Of a stretch of DNA of 64,000 nt, positions 51,627 to 63,875 are shown piece by piece. Origin of the DNA: Mesostigma viride (taxonomy: Eukaryota; Streptophyta; Mesostigmatophyceae; Mesostigmatales; Mesostigmataceae). The position numbers and the translations under genes are program-made. How positions within the stretch are numbered: position 1 is the first letter of the stretch; each line of letters begins with the position of its first letter. A model generated the notes under the pieces. It made no database searches, was not told the origin of the DNA, and saw only the letters and a program-made list of their open reading frames with translations. The stretch covers positions 521,029-585,028 of the forward strand of contig RPFO01000015.1 in NCBI GenBank assembly GCA_009746045.1. The letters are read 5' to 3'.

Positions 51627-51960
51627 GAGATTTTTCTCAGTTTTTCTCAGTTTTCTCAGTTTTCTCAGGCGGGCTGCCTGAGATTTCCTGAGATTTCCTG
51701 AGATTTCCTGAGATTTCCTGAGATCAACTGAGAAAAATCTCAGTTATCTCAGTAACACTAAGAAAATCACCTGAGAAAACTGAGAAAACTGAGAAAAAAC
51801 TGAGATCAGCCTGAGAAAGTCGCCTGGCCTGAGATTTTTTTTTCTCAGGAACGAAATTTCTCAGGCGCCCGGTTTTTTCTAGGTTGCTGCCTGAGAAAAT
51901 CTGAGACTGAGAAAATCTGGAAAACTTAAGGCCTGAGAAAAACTGAGAAACCTCATGCAC
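51627..51960. repeat. Left subterminal TCTCAGG array
   Basis: Dozens of CTGAGA/TCTCAG words, including five consecutive CCTGAGATTT units near 51671-51722, in mixed orientation. Confidence 0.9.
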
Positions 51961-52506
51961 ACAGAGAAATCGCATTCATACCACGCAACCAGAAATCGCT
52001 TTGATTACAAATTATAATAATTTCTTGTGCAGTTGTGGAGTACAGCTCTTCAAGTTTAATAAGAACATCAACTTCAGTCACTAGACGAGTTGCTACAAAT
52101 CTGCTTCAGCGTAGCTCACTTTTCCATACGCCCTTGCACTTCTCCTCATTGGTGCAAGGTCGCCCCGGCTAGCTAGGTTCAGCCACATTCTTGTGCTGCC
52201 TACCCCCTCTCCCCCTCTGCCCACGATTCCCCCGCGTAGGTTCAGCCGCATACTCGCGGCCATCGCCACCACGGGCAGAATCAGCAGCATTTTCTGCTGC
52301 AGGCTGCCTCCTTCCTCTCCCCCTCCGTCCACGCTTCCCCGTGCAGGTTCAGATGCATTGTAGCTGCATGGGTCACCACTGTTGCTGCGAGGTGGAGCCT
52401 CATCCTCTTGGCTACCATTATCACTGCCGCTGCAGATGGAGGAATCAGTTTCTGCTGCAGGCTGCTTACCCCTCCTCTTCCTTGGTGCAGGCATGCCATC
52501 CTCGCT

Positions 52507-52592
52507 GCCACACTAGGAAGTGTGGCACGGAGTGTTGACAAAGTTTGACAATTGTTTGTCAAGAATTGTCAAATCTTTTAGAACTAGTGTGA
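52507..52592. repeat. Mini inverted repeat with CACTAG ends
   Basis: CACACTAGGAAG at the left and AGAACTAGTGTG at the right enclose about 85 bp rich in TTGACAA/TTGTCAA. The ends resemble those of the surrounding 8.3-kb element, so this may be a short relative or deletion derivative. Confidence 0.5.
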
Positions 52593-52959
52593 CCCGCTGG
52601 CTTCGCACAGCCAAAACAAAAATTTAAAAATCAATTTTTGGCGGTAGAGAGACCATGGAGGGACTGCCCGCTGCCCGCTGTAGACGCATACTGTAGTTCG
52701 TAGAAGCGTACTCCTTCGCTGCACTCCGGAGAGGAATCGTGACGGACTGACGGTCTCCTTCGCTGCCCTCCAGAGAGGCCGCTAAAGCGGCCGCTCGCTG
52801 GGCGCTTTGCGCGGATTGGTTGGCAGCTCTTCCGTGCGCTTGGCGATTCGCGCGGATTGGTGGTCAGTCAGTCTGCCCCTTCTGGATTGGCCGCGTACTC
52901 GGTGATGCCCTGAATAGTGTCGGATTACCTTACATTGCCAAATTAGTAACATAGATTCT

Positions 52960-53265
52960 TGACATATCAACTGCCATGACCTTGACAAACCTTGACAGAA
53001 CTTGACAAAAGCTTGACATGATAACATCAAACGCTTGACAAACCTTGACAGAATGTTGAAAGGTTGACAAAACCTTGACAATCTTTCAAATATCAACATA
53101 TCAACACGGAAAAAAATGTCAATACACTGACAAACCAAGGTGATATGTCAAGAAATGTCACGACGTTAACAAACAAAGGCCAAAAACATGTTAACATGAC
53201 AAAATGTCCACAAATGTTAACATGACAAACGTCAACATGACCAACAAAGGCGTAGCAAACTGACA
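52960..53265. repeat. TTGACA-rich array
   Basis: Repeated CTTGACAAA/CCTTGACA words and variants ending AACATGACAAA. No ORF. A binding-site array is possible. Confidence 0.7.
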
Positions 53266-53334
53266 AATCAACACCACGCACAGGTAAACTTATTTCATTA
53301 AAATCAACAAGGTCAAAAGACCACCTAAACCGAG

Positions 53335-53418
<84 letters not shown>
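53335..53418. repeat. (TCA)28 microsatellite
   Basis: Pure TCA repeat. It gives Met or Asp runs on the minus strand, which I do not take as coding. Confidence 0.97.
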
Positions 53419-53421
<3 letters not shown>

Positions 53422-53797
53422 TCAACATCGCTGCTACCTTGCTGCCTGAATTGCGGTTTTCTAGCTTGACAAACTGTACTGACAAAACACATGAAGGAGA
53501 AGTGCACTCAATCACAGTCCGAGGGTGGCGGGCAAGATGCACAGCCACAAGCATCTTACAAATGCAGTATAACATGCGCGCAGGGCTGTCCCAGCGATCA
53601 TTGCTGAAATTAATGGACGACTTTCTAGAAATTTACCGCAGGACACTGTCCAGTGCTACAGCGATGTGACGAGGGCTCAGAGCCTACAAAATCTGTGTCC
53701 GCAGGTGCCCTCCCCGCCATGCTGGGCTGGCCGATGTGTGCGCCATGGTTGTGTTAGGTAGATTGCCTGCATGCAAGGGAAACATGCGTTATCCAGC

Positions 53798-53974
53798 AAA
53801 GCAGCAAAAGGAACACACAACGATCTTAAGTGAGATGAATACCCGACGCCTTGACGCGCCAACAACGTTGCATTACCTAAATCAGTTGTGTGTAATGAGA
53901 CGGCGTGAGAGCACAGCAGACGCGTGGCTGTTTGTGAGTGATGGCTTGATTGTTGGACCGAGAAAGTGAGATAG

Positions 53975-54065
<91 letters not shown>

Positions 54066-54085
54066 GGCCTGGTATTCTCACCTAA
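53798..54085. repeat. Direct repeat flanking repeat P, copy 1
   Basis: Starts AAAGCAGCAAAAGGAACAC, ends TTCTCACCTAA, and includes a GA microsatellite of about 85 bp. The same unit is at 56383-56652 with a shorter GA tract. Confidence 0.85.
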
Positions 54086-56378
54086 GGGGACGGGACACCC
54101 CCGAATTTTTTGGCGCCAAAAAATTCGCGCCGGAGCCAAAGGTAATAAATTTCACGTGCACGGTGCGCGCACCCCTTGCGGAAGTGGCCATGGCGACTGC
54201 GTTCAGGCGAAACTACCACACTAGGGCAGGCGAAATGCAAAAATTTTACTCGAATCTAAAAGGAGATGAGTTTATGATGTTAGTTTGTGGCGGAAATCAG
54301 CTGGTTTACAATATCGCTGTTGTCTTTTTATGCCATCGGCATGGGGGGTAATCTGAATTTGTTGGTCGCGCGGAATGAAATAGAATTCATGATAGCGGCT
54401 GTAAAATAGCGGTTTTGGGGGCTGTTCTGACCTTGAAGCAGGCATTAATATCGGTTGCATCGAATTCTAAACCGAGCTGGTGCTTTTTGCCAGATTTTCG
54501 GCCATTATCGGTAAGTAATTGTTCAGACCTGCGCAGTGCGCGTCTGACCTGTCCATGGAATAACGGCTGTTGTTGCGCGCCTGGGCGAGGGATTTACGAG
54601 GGCAAGGTACAGATTTGTCGCGCACGTTATCTGCTATCGGTGCTTTCTTCTATGAGCTCATCGTTCGAGGTTTTTTGCGTTCTTTTTGGGCAGTTTCCGC
54701 CAGCTAGCTCGCCGTCGCTTGCCGTTGTGCTGTCGAATACCTGGCAGCTTTAGATTGTTTTCGTTGATGTCGTGATCAGGGCCGCTTCAGTCGCAGCCTA
54801 TAGCTCTTCGGGAAGGTATAAGGCATTTCATAAAACGTGTTCTGGCAAGGATGTTGTGCGTATGGACGCTTCTTGTTGTTTGAGAGTGACGCACCCTCTC
54901 CTCACAGGCCGCAGCGGCATCACAGCGCTCATGCGGTGAAGGGCCGCCAATGGTTTCTTTGCATTTTATCGTGCAGGGATGGAAGTGTTATAGTGATGAT
55001 GATGTTGGAGATATTGCATTTGTGTGACTGCATGTAGATAGCTGGCACCAATGGTTGTTTGAGCTTTCCTTTGTTATGATGATGTGACAAGACTACAATG
55101 TGCTGAGCTAACCATGGTTGACATGCATGACTGCATGCAAGCTATATATACCATGTTCCTACTTGGTTCCTTGCCCTCCATAGTCCCAGTTTGTCATTCA
55201 TGCCGGGGAGGACAGTTTAGGAGGTGTTGTTGAGCTGATTAGCTTGGTTGGCATCAACCTTACTCTCTAACCTGGGAGAAACATATGAAATGCTGCTTAG
55301 GCATGTTAGGGCTACCAGTGTCAAGGCTATGAACATATTTACAAGGCTGGCCATGCTGGAGGGATGATGAAGACATATGAGGTGCGTGGCCACCCCTTTG
55401 TACATTGTAAACATACTCAGCATGGTTTTGGTGCATGTTGGATGGCATATGAAGTGGCACTGTGGGGTTACTAACTTACTGAGTGGTCCTTAGCGCCTTG
55501 TCAGGTGGTCATATAGGAAACCCATCAACTTGAGTAGTTCTTGTCTCAATGACCCCCCACGTTGAGCATGCGTTGCCGTCAACGTGCAAGAGTCAATTAT
55601 GTGTGCTTTGGTCAGTTTGCAGATGTCTTTGATGAAGAAGGAGGTGCCAGTGTGGCTGAATGGTTACTATAGTTTCCTTGTAGTGTCTACATGGGTGGCC
55701 GTCTTAGAATGGTTGTAACTTGGGCAGTTCTTGTCAGAACGTCGTCAAACCTTGAACATTGGAGGTACCATATGTGCAGAGGATGGTAGTATGTGGTTTG
55801 GCCAGTTTTCACGTGGCTTAGATGTATAAAGGGGTGTTAGTGTGGTTAAATACTAGCTAAAACCTCCGTCAGCGTCATCACAGGTGGCAATCTAGGAATA
55901 TCCATCAAATAGGGCTGCGCTTGTCAGAATGACCTGAAAATTTGGGGCTGCATGTCCCCCAACCTCTAGTATTTGGGAATATATGATTTGGCACTATTCC
56001 ATGTGTTTATGATTTGATTTATTTTTTTTTAATTAAAAAAGTACCCTTTTTGCGGGAAAATCCATCAATGTGTCTAAACATCATTATTTTGTGCTCAAAA
56101 TTAGGCAGGCTTTCTCAAAAGTCAGGGAACTATGCGGGAATATATGATTTGGTCCCAATATGTTTGCCCATTGTCCTAGGAAAAATGTGACTAAAATAGT
56201 GTCTTTTTCTATTTTTAGCGCGTAACCGGTGTATGGTGGGGGCTAGTACCACCCCCAAGTGGCTGGAAATTTTTTTTTTTATCATATTTATGGTCCCCAA
56301 TCATCTTTGGATTTTTAGCACATGCATAGGTATGGTTTCCAGAAAAGTGCCCTTTAGGGGTATCCCCTCCCCTTAAGA
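54086..56378 (+). repeat. Unknown 2.3-kb dispersed repeat P
   Basis: Related in inverted orientation to 61985-63875. It begins GGGGACGGG, then a palindrome around GGCGCC at 54102-54130, then a conserved ATG context (GTGGCCATGGCGAC near 54184) and, at about 54508, ATCGGTAAG, a donor-like site also present in the other copy. Further shared words run through 55260-55460 and 56200-56310. No long ORF is maintained. It could be a multi-exon gene family, a transcribed retroposon or a DNA element. Function unknown. Confidence 0.55.
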
Positions 56379-56382
56379 CATT

Positions 56383-56559
56383 AAAGCAGCAAAAGGAACA
56401 CACAACGATCTTAAGTGAGATGAATACCCGACGCCTTGACGCGCCAACAACGTTGCATTACCTAAATCAGTTGTGTGTAATGAGACGGCGTGAGAGCACA
56501 GCAGACGCGTGGCTGTTTGTGAGTGATGGCTTGATTGTTGGACCGAGAAAGTGAGATAG

Positions 56560-56634
<75 letters not shown>

Positions 56635-56652
56635 CCTGGTATTCTCACCTAA
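56383..56652. repeat. Direct repeat flanking repeat P, copy 2
   Basis: Same unit as 53798-54085 with about 70 bp of GA. Unique sequence resumes after CACCTAA. Confidence 0.85.
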
Positions 56653-57929
56653 ACTGTCCCTGTGTACCTCACAAGATGTAGGGAACTGCGAAACCACAGG
56701 AATACCTAGAGAAGAGCGCTTCCTGGCTCACGAAAAACTCGCCGATTGAGTGCTCGACGTTCACGTTTGATAATGCTGAACTGCGTTATCAAATCATCTG
56801 CGTTATCAAATCATCATCTGGCAGAGTCACGTCACTTGGTTGGTGCCGGGCCCGCTACGAAAAACGTAGCGGGCCCGGTGATGTCGCTATTACACCACCC
56901 GACTTTACATCGAGTCACTGTGAATGATATATATATGGCTGCCTACAGCACCGCGCATGGTGTCCAAGTAAAATTATGGCGCTGCCAAGGCTGCGTACCT
57001 GCCGTTATCGCCTTGGTCTTTGTCACGGTGGCGTTCTCCAATTCACGTGCAACGTCCACTTCCTGTGCCAGCTCTGGCGCGGCGCGTGCCCTTCGGGCTG
57101 AATTTCAAATTTCCGCGTGCAGTCCGTTGGAGAGGGGCGCTGCGTCCGGAGTCCGGACTTGGGAATTCGGAGGCTGCTGGTCGCACAAAAGATCGTTGTT
57201 GGCTGTTGAGTGATGTCCGACTGGCACGATGGAGAGGGCTCCATCACATTGGCGACCTCACCAGTGGCCCACATGTACCGACGAGACCTGCATCTCGAGC
57301 TTGTCGGCCCTCACGCTGCAGCTGTCACCATGCGAGACGCCCTGAGACTCTCGGCATGATTTTTCCCGTGCAATATCACGCCCTCGATTCGCAGCAAGGC
57401 CCGTCTGCTCCAATATGGCCGACTGCGGGCTGTGCCGTAACAGGAAATGTCCGGGTGATGGCAGGCAGTGCCTACCCATCCCACCGCACGCACCGCGTCA
57501 AGCAATATTTCCACTTCCGCTGCTGCTGGGCACCGGGCTACTGCCTACATTTCTTCAATCGCTCCATCGCCTCCTCCATGGTGCCTCGCTCCCTGCGGCC
57601 CCTCCGCCACGCCGGATATCCATGGCAATCAAGCCTACCGGCTACCACCATATACCGGCCACGAGCCCTTGCTGCACCAAACGAAGTGTGCGGCCCCGAA
57701 TTAAGTGAAGTACATGGCAGGACTGGGAACCACCTGAAATTACATCGGGGTCTCCAGTGGACTTGGCGTCACATCTTGCTAACGTTGTCACTGTCGGCAG
57801 TTGTCAGTTGCTGTTGGTTGTTGCATGCTGAGGGTTGCAGATGTTCTAGGAACAGCTGGTCCAATGTTGCTATGCATGCAGTTACTCTTGCCATTACGTG
57901 TGTCCGTGCGCCTCCAACCATCCCGCCAC
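56653..57929. other. Unassigned interior of the CACTA-like element
   Basis: Contains TAGCGGGCCCG twice near 56850-56880 in an inverted arrangement (GGGCCCGCTACGAAAAACGTAGCGGGCCC is a hairpin). A 311-codon frame (57020-57955) has no known motif and Arg/Cys-rich composition, so I do not call it a gene. Confidence 0.4.
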
Positions 57930-58740
57930 AATGCCAGCACCCTCCACCCCGCTAACTCCCACTCGCCCCACTCCCCTGCCTGTTCCATACCCGCCCCACC
58001 CACAAATATACGTCACAGACATCCACATGCCGCTATCCATCCCCACCTGACTACGGACTACTCTCGCCCCCACGCTGAGGTCCCCCACAACACCGTAACA
58101 CTGCACCGCCCTCCTCCCCAAAACCATCCGATGACCCACCCGACCATCCACCTTGAGTCCCCCCAAACCAACCTATCTGACTACCACCCTTCCGTATTAC
58201 ATACACCACCTTCCACACCAACATAACAAACCACCTACTAAACAAACCTACCGCCCCACAACGAGGTTCCCCTACACCACTGCACCCCGCCCACCCCGCC
58301 CCCCGCTGCCCCAACATACGATGACTCCGCCCCACCATCCACGTGAAGCATAACCATCCACCCCGGCCTCCGGGGCAACCAATCAGCTGTCCACTCAACC
58401 ATAACTGACGCTGCTGCACCGACCACCGGCAAGCCCGCCTACGTACCATACCCAAGCCACCCACGCAACCCAAGCATCCCCAACCCTCACACGAACCTGT
58501 GACCTACGCACGAGCTACCTACAACTGCGTCTCACAACTACTACATAATCAACCCATAACAATGCTCCCCATGACCCCCGCCAAAGGGGGGGGGTCCTCC
58601 CAATAGTCCAACACACACACACACACACACACACACTACAATACCCAGGACCACGAGTACCCACCCAATTCACCTCCCACAACGGTATCACCCACGAGTC
58701 CAGTGCCCCACCCATGTTCACAGCGACACCCCGGAGACCT
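57930..58740. repeat. C-rich dispersed repeat, copy 2, with CA microsatellite
   Basis: Related to 35371-36110 over its first part. Internal duplications occur and a (CA)n tract lies at 58610-58636. Confidence 0.6.
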
Positions 58741-59050
58741 CACCACGCCCACCGACTGCACGCACGCACACCTAGCTGCACACTCCCACGCACCTACCCT
58801 CGCACGCACGCACTTGCACGCAGCCATCAACCCACCCACCAAGGCACGCCTGCACAAACGCACACATGCACAAGTGCACGCACAAGCACACATAGCTGCA
58901 CACTCTCACCCACCCACCCACGCACGCACGCCTGCACGCAGCCATCAACCCACCCGCCAAGGCACGCCTGCACAAACGCACTCATGCACAACTGCATGCA
59001 CTCGCCCACGCACGCACACCTGTAGCTGCACGCCTGCACGCACTCACGCA
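58741..59050. repeat. Degenerate CACGCA minisatellite, about 118-bp higher-order unit
   Basis: GCACGCAGCCATCAACCCA occurs near 58816 and 58934, followed each time by GGCACGCCTGCACAAACGCA. Between these are short CGCACGCA runs. Confidence 0.8.
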
Positions 59051-59553
59051 ATGCATGGCAGCATGCCCGCCTTCTATATCATTCTTGGAATATCATGTTG
59101 CATATGGCATTATTATCATGTTTGTAAATTTAACTCCTTGCTTTCTGTATGCTTTCTTTCTTTGGGGGATGACAGCCCGATGACTTGATGCAGATCGTGG
59201 AGCATACAAGCTCGACGAGAAGACGTACACATCAATATTGAGTGAAACCACCGTTGCTGGGCTCTGGCATGCCAGCTGTTATATTGCCATGAGCCATCAG
59301 CTAGCAATCCAGAAATAGGATGAGAGCAGTTCTGAGTCGATGTTTTATATTTTGATGGTATTGAAACGATGAGTCACAGAATGCCATAATGAAACATAAG
59401 TTCATTACTATCAAACAGCGTGATGCCATGAATGCCACGCATAATACCACAAGATGTGCTAATAACGTATTTAATTCATTTATGAATTGTTGGATTTATT
59501 GCATGATGGTGTTATGCTTGTTAAAATACACATTTAATTCTGGCAATGGCATG

Positions 59554-59876
59554 CCTGAGAAAATGCCCTGAGATTTTAAGAGCCTGAGAAAATGCCCTGA
59601 GATTTTAAGCGCCTGAGAAAATGCCCTGAGATTTTAAGCGCGCATGAAAAAAAAAATCTCAGTGTCCACGTAAAATCTCAGTTTCCACTTAGCCCTGAGA
59701 TTTCCTGAGATTTCCTGAGAAAAAGCCATTTTTCTCAGGCCAATCTCAGGAAATCTCAGGTCATTTTCTCAGGAAATCTCAGGAAAATCTCAGGAAATCT
59801 CAGGAATTCTCAGGAAATCTCAGGAAATCTCAGTTTTTTCTCAGGAAATCTCAGGAAATCTCAGTTTTCTCAGAAG
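59554..59876. repeat. Right subterminal TCTCAGG array
   Basis: Starts with three CCTGAGATTTTAAG units, then many AAATCTCAGG units. Counterpart of 51627-51960. Confidence 0.9.
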
Positions 59877-60053
59877 CGAGTTCCTAGTGTGCCCACGGCG
59901 TGTTTTGCAGCCCACCTTGTCCAAAATATCTGGCCTGGAAAATGGACTTTGGCCGGCTTTGACGTTGCAGCTATATCGGGCTTGACGAGAGCTGTCGAAT
60001 GCCGTATAAAAAGTCCCTCAGAGGAGGAGGTGGTGCACTGCTAGCCTATTTCT

Positions 60054-60131
60054 ACCGTTAAGTTGCGTTCCCGCGTTAAGTTGCGGCGCCAAGTTTTAGG
60101 GGGCGGTCGCAACTTAACGCGGGAATGACTG
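60054..60131. mobile_element. pogo-like MITE remnant
   Basis: The right end GCAACTTAACGCGGGAATGACTG followed by TA equals the left end of the MITE at 37036 in inverse. The left end is shortened to ACCGTTAAGTTGCG. Confidence 0.55.
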
Positions 60132-60181
60132 TACCTCTTCACCTAACGATATTCCTATTGGTTAATAAAAATACCCATTTA

Positions 60182-60205
60182 CCCCCCCCCCCCCCCCCCC
60201 CCCCC
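60182..60205. repeat. Poly-C tract, 24 bases
   Basis: Uninterrupted C run. It follows TTAATAAAAATACCCATTTA, a sequence also found near 34830 and 37000. Confidence 0.95.
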
Positions 60206-60253
60206 GGGCCTCCCAAGATTAGGGTCCAACCAATCCAGAGCTCACGATCTTAA

Positions 60254-61979
60254 CTCTTCAACCGTCTGGACTGGAACCACCATAACGGACTGAGTTTGGG
60301 TATCTTTGTGCGCCTGAGAGTATCTAGCCTAAAAACATTTTCTGGCCCACCCTTGGAACCAAGCATGCTTTTATGTTGAATAAAGTTTGGGTAATGTGGT
60401 TGGTCACATATCCATGCCCCATGCGTGCTATAAATAGCACCCCCCCCAGGGGGGTACGGTGCACATGGGGTTGGAGACATATATAATGCATTATAGACCA
60501 TTTACACAAATCAGGTGGCCCTGGCCTTTTAAAGGCAGTTTATTAGGATCACAGGCATGCCATCAATGCATTCACAGCATGAAATGTCACAGAACTGCAC
60601 ATGCTAGCTAGCAAACAGCCCAAAATAGCTCAGACCGTTATAACGGTGCAAGCTATTTTGGGACGGTTGCTAGAACTGCCGTGTAGGTTTCCTATCCCAA
60701 AGTGGCACAAAACAACAACTAGATGGCCACAAAAGCAATGCCAACACCATGTCCAGCATATAAGACACAAGCTCATGCTATACAATAGGTGTAAGGCTCA
60801 TATCAAGGCCTAAAGCGCGCGTACAAAGGGTGGCAAGGAGCTACATCACTAACACACCCAATGAACGACAAAACACCTCTATGTTCTTGGAAACAATGAA
60901 TAAATTAAAACAATAGGAATAAGTTGGTATAATGCTCCCATGCAAACAGGTTATGGGTATCTCCACGATTTTCACATGCAATGGATGCAAAACAAGAAGG
61001 TGGGCGTTGGCCAGCAAAACAAGAAGCCACGCCTAACACTGGTCAGAAAAGAACTTCTCGGGGTGCTTGACCAAGGAAAAGCATTGGGTAATCAACGTTA
61101 CCATATTAGTGACCGATAACAATCGTTACCTCGCTATTTCCGTTGCAGCATCAGCTAACGGTGACCAAACATGGTCCAAAATCTGCTTGACCTGATGGTA
61201 TTCCCCAACCATGACAAGCCGATGCGTAGAGGCGGCAAAACAACAAAAAGACAATCACAACCCCTCGGTAATAACTCTGATATTAGCTTTAAACGATAAT
61301 ACAACTATATACGGCTAATAGAACACGCTTGAAGGCTAGAACGTACCAGGTCGGTACAGCAGATTACCTTCCTTGCGCGAGCCAGCACGCCAGAGTAAAT
61401 TATGGACGTAGCCTCGAGCCTTTACTGGCTGCCAATGCTAATAAATCTTGTTGGGAACAACGTACTTAATTGATCGATGCGCAGATGTCTGGGAAAATTC
61501 GGCCTAGCAACATGCAGCACTCGCACCATCACTGACTGGCCGCTAACATCATTTGCTGCGCCGACCAGCACCCCGAGACCCATCTACGCATCTCCAAACC
61601 TTCCATGGCTAGGGATATTAAATTTTTAGGACATAATAAGGATCATGCCTACAAAATTTGAGTTCAATACGTCAAGCCATTCTCTCGTACCAGTCAGTTC
61701 TTTGCACCGCCATAGCCGTGCGCGTCAACATTTTTCCTGCACATCGGTCCCGTTGGACCATGGTACCCCCCTAACTTTGCTCAAGCATATCTCCCTGGCC
61801 AGGTGTCCAAAGTACGGTCTGAAGTGCTCTACGGAAAGCTGACGTCTAGATCTTTCGATCCCCCCAGTTTGACCGTTAAATTATTATTGGCGCGGCGCCT
61901 GGTTAGCGCACAAACTCAGTCCGTTAGAGTGGTAGGACTTCAACTGGTACCACGAAAACGGCGCGAGAACGGTGGAGGG
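60254..61979. mobile_element. 1.7-kb TIR element of unknown superfamily, copy 2
   Basis: Diverged relative of 31122-32837 at nearly the same length. It shares CCGTCTGGACTGGAACCAC, AACGGACTGAGTTT, ACATTTTCTGGCCCACCCTT, a TATA-like GCTATAAATAGC near 60429, CCGTTATAACGG near 60637, and AAACTCAGTCCGTTAGAG near the right end. Ends are degenerate and no target duplication was found. Confidence 0.7.
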
Positions 61980-61984
61980 TCCCA

Positions 61985-63875
61985 TAGAAATATATCAAAA
62001 CTTACCCCCCCTAATAACTACAGAAATGCAACTGACAACCACTGAATGATGTTTGGGGACCATAAACATGATGTTTGGGCATGCATACCACCACTTGTTG
62101 GGGGTACTACCCCCAGCCATACACCGGCTATGAGCTAAAAATAGAAAAAAACGCTGTCCGGGGCACATCTTGCCCAGAACAGTGGGAGAACCAGTTGCAT
62201 GAAAAAAGCGCACCCCATATAAAAATGTCATGGGACATTGTTTCTACCTAATTGGATCAACAAAATCAGCACATCCCTTTGAGTTATTAATTTTTGGGCC
62301 AAAAATACGCTTTTTAAGGCGGGGCGTCCCCATACACACTCATAACACATCAATTAGGCCTGAAAAGCACAAGTCAAATTCTGTCATGACCATAGAAGGC
62401 ACTGTCAAAGTTTGGTGGCATTCTGAGCTCAGCTGTAGCAGTTATTAATTTTGGCAGTTGGCCACCTGTGCAGACGCTAAGGAAGGCATTAGTGAGTATT
62501 AAGCACACTAACACTTCCTATGCCATCCAAAAGGCTCCTGACCATGCCCAATTCGACCACAATGTACAAGGAGGTGGCTGGGCACGTCATGTGCCCTTGC
62601 CTTACCTCGACACGGGTAACCTGTTCCGTGTGTGCACAACAATGAGGCAGGTAGCTCTACATGCCTAGCCAACACTTCTAAAGCATATTCCAGGTTTATG
62701 GTGTGGGCATCATCCCAAAACCAAGCTCAAACACACCCTAGAAAGCCATATCCACTAATTGCCCAACAAGGGTAACAACAGACAGTCCACAGAGAAAGCA
62801 GAATTATCATACATGCTGCTTGCCAAGGCTTCTTACCATGGTTACCTTGCCTTGCTAGCATATGAATTAGGGCTCTCCCATTTTAGTGGGAGAAAGGCCA
62901 ACAAGACAACGATAACCCCTACCTACGTGCAGTTCCACCCATGCAGTATGCCCCTCAGAAAAACCGCTGCCACCTTTCTTTCCAGCGCAATTGTTTGCCA
63001 AGAAACAAACTCAAGCTTGTGAGCCTCTAACCACAATGAAGCCTCTGCTAAGAAAGGCCGCGTCAATATTCACACAAAACTGAGTGCTGTTAGCAATCTC
63101 CTTCCAAGAAACCACTCAGCAAATCCCTGACAACTTGACGATATGCCACGGTCACGCTTTGACACATCCCAGCCATGCAGCGTACATAAAAACCACTGAA
63201 AGGTGCCAGGAATCTGGCGATGCGCAGCACGGAATGGCATTATACCTGGCGCTAACTGCACGGAAAGAAGCCGAAAACTTGCGTTGATAACCCATAAAGG
63301 AAGCGAAACATTCATAGGGTCACGTTGATCACACGATCGTACCATTACCGGAATTGTCCTTCGCCCAGCGGCGCAAGAAAGAACAACCTTCCATGGAATA
63401 ATAAGACGCGCATCCCGCGAGCCTGGAGAGTGTCTTACCGATCATGACGGAAATCTTGCCGAAACCCAGCAAATTTTTTAAAGCTTTACCAATAACGATT
63501 TAAACGCATCCTTGACGCTCGGTAAAGCCCATAAAACCTGACAATCACCGCCGCCAGCGTGCATTCTAATTTATTCCTCTCGACGAAGACATCAGATTGG
63601 ACCCCCGTGGCGATGGTCATCAATAAAATCATCGACACTGCAAAAAACGCGAACTCCGCCACGAAGTAGTATCATTTACTCATCGTCTTTAAGATTCGCT
63701 CAGTTTCTCTGCATTCCGCGAGCTATCTTTTTCTACTCTGCCTGAAAGCACGTCGCCATGGCCAGCTCCGGTAGGGGTGCGCGCCCCGTGCACCACTTTT
63801 TCACGGTACGGACGGGTACCGCGAATTTTTCGGCGCCAAAATATTCGCGCCGGGACCGTCCCCTTAGGAGTTAAA
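61985..63875 (-). repeat. Unknown dispersed repeat, inverted copy Q of repeat P
   Basis: Read on the minus strand it follows repeat P: CCTAAGGGGACGG, the GGCGCC palindrome (63820-63850), GGCCATGGCGAC, GATCGGTAAG, the TTCTTTCTTGCGCCGCTGGGC region and later ATGCCATCC/ACAATGTACAA blocks. Length differs by about 400 bp from P. Confidence 0.55.

Larger units (their letters stand above)
51606..59892. mobile_element. CACTA-like DNA transposon, about 8.3 kb, no transposase recognised
   Basis: GCACACTAGGAACTC at 51606-51620 is exactly inverted at 59878-59892. Directly inside, 51627-51960 and 59554-59876 are packed with CCTGAGATTT/AAATCTCAGG units in both orientations, the layout of En/Spm (CACTA) subterminal binding sites; the ends starting CACTA agree. 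No clean 3-bp target duplication is visible (GCA against TGC if the element starts at CACTA). The interior holds microsatellites, a TTGACA array, repeat P and C-rich DNA, so it is non-autonomous or heavily invaded. Confidence 0.72.

Noticed and set aside
52093-52494. 133-codon minus-strand Ser/Glu-rich frame
   Set aside because: Derived from an internally duplicated low-complexity stretch (repeated GCAGGTTCAG and CCTCTCCCCCTC blocks).
53093-53575. Minus-strand frame with a Met or Asp run
   Set aside because: Driven by the TCA microsatellite; flanks lie in the TTGACA array.
57020-57955. 311-codon plus-strand frame
   Set aside because: No recognisable motif and Arg/Cys/His-rich composition, inside repeat-rich DNA.
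51600-59895. 3-bp or 8-bp target duplication for the CACTA-like element
   Set aside because: Flanks tested at several possible ends (GCA/TGC; TGGCTGCA/TGCCCACG) do not match.
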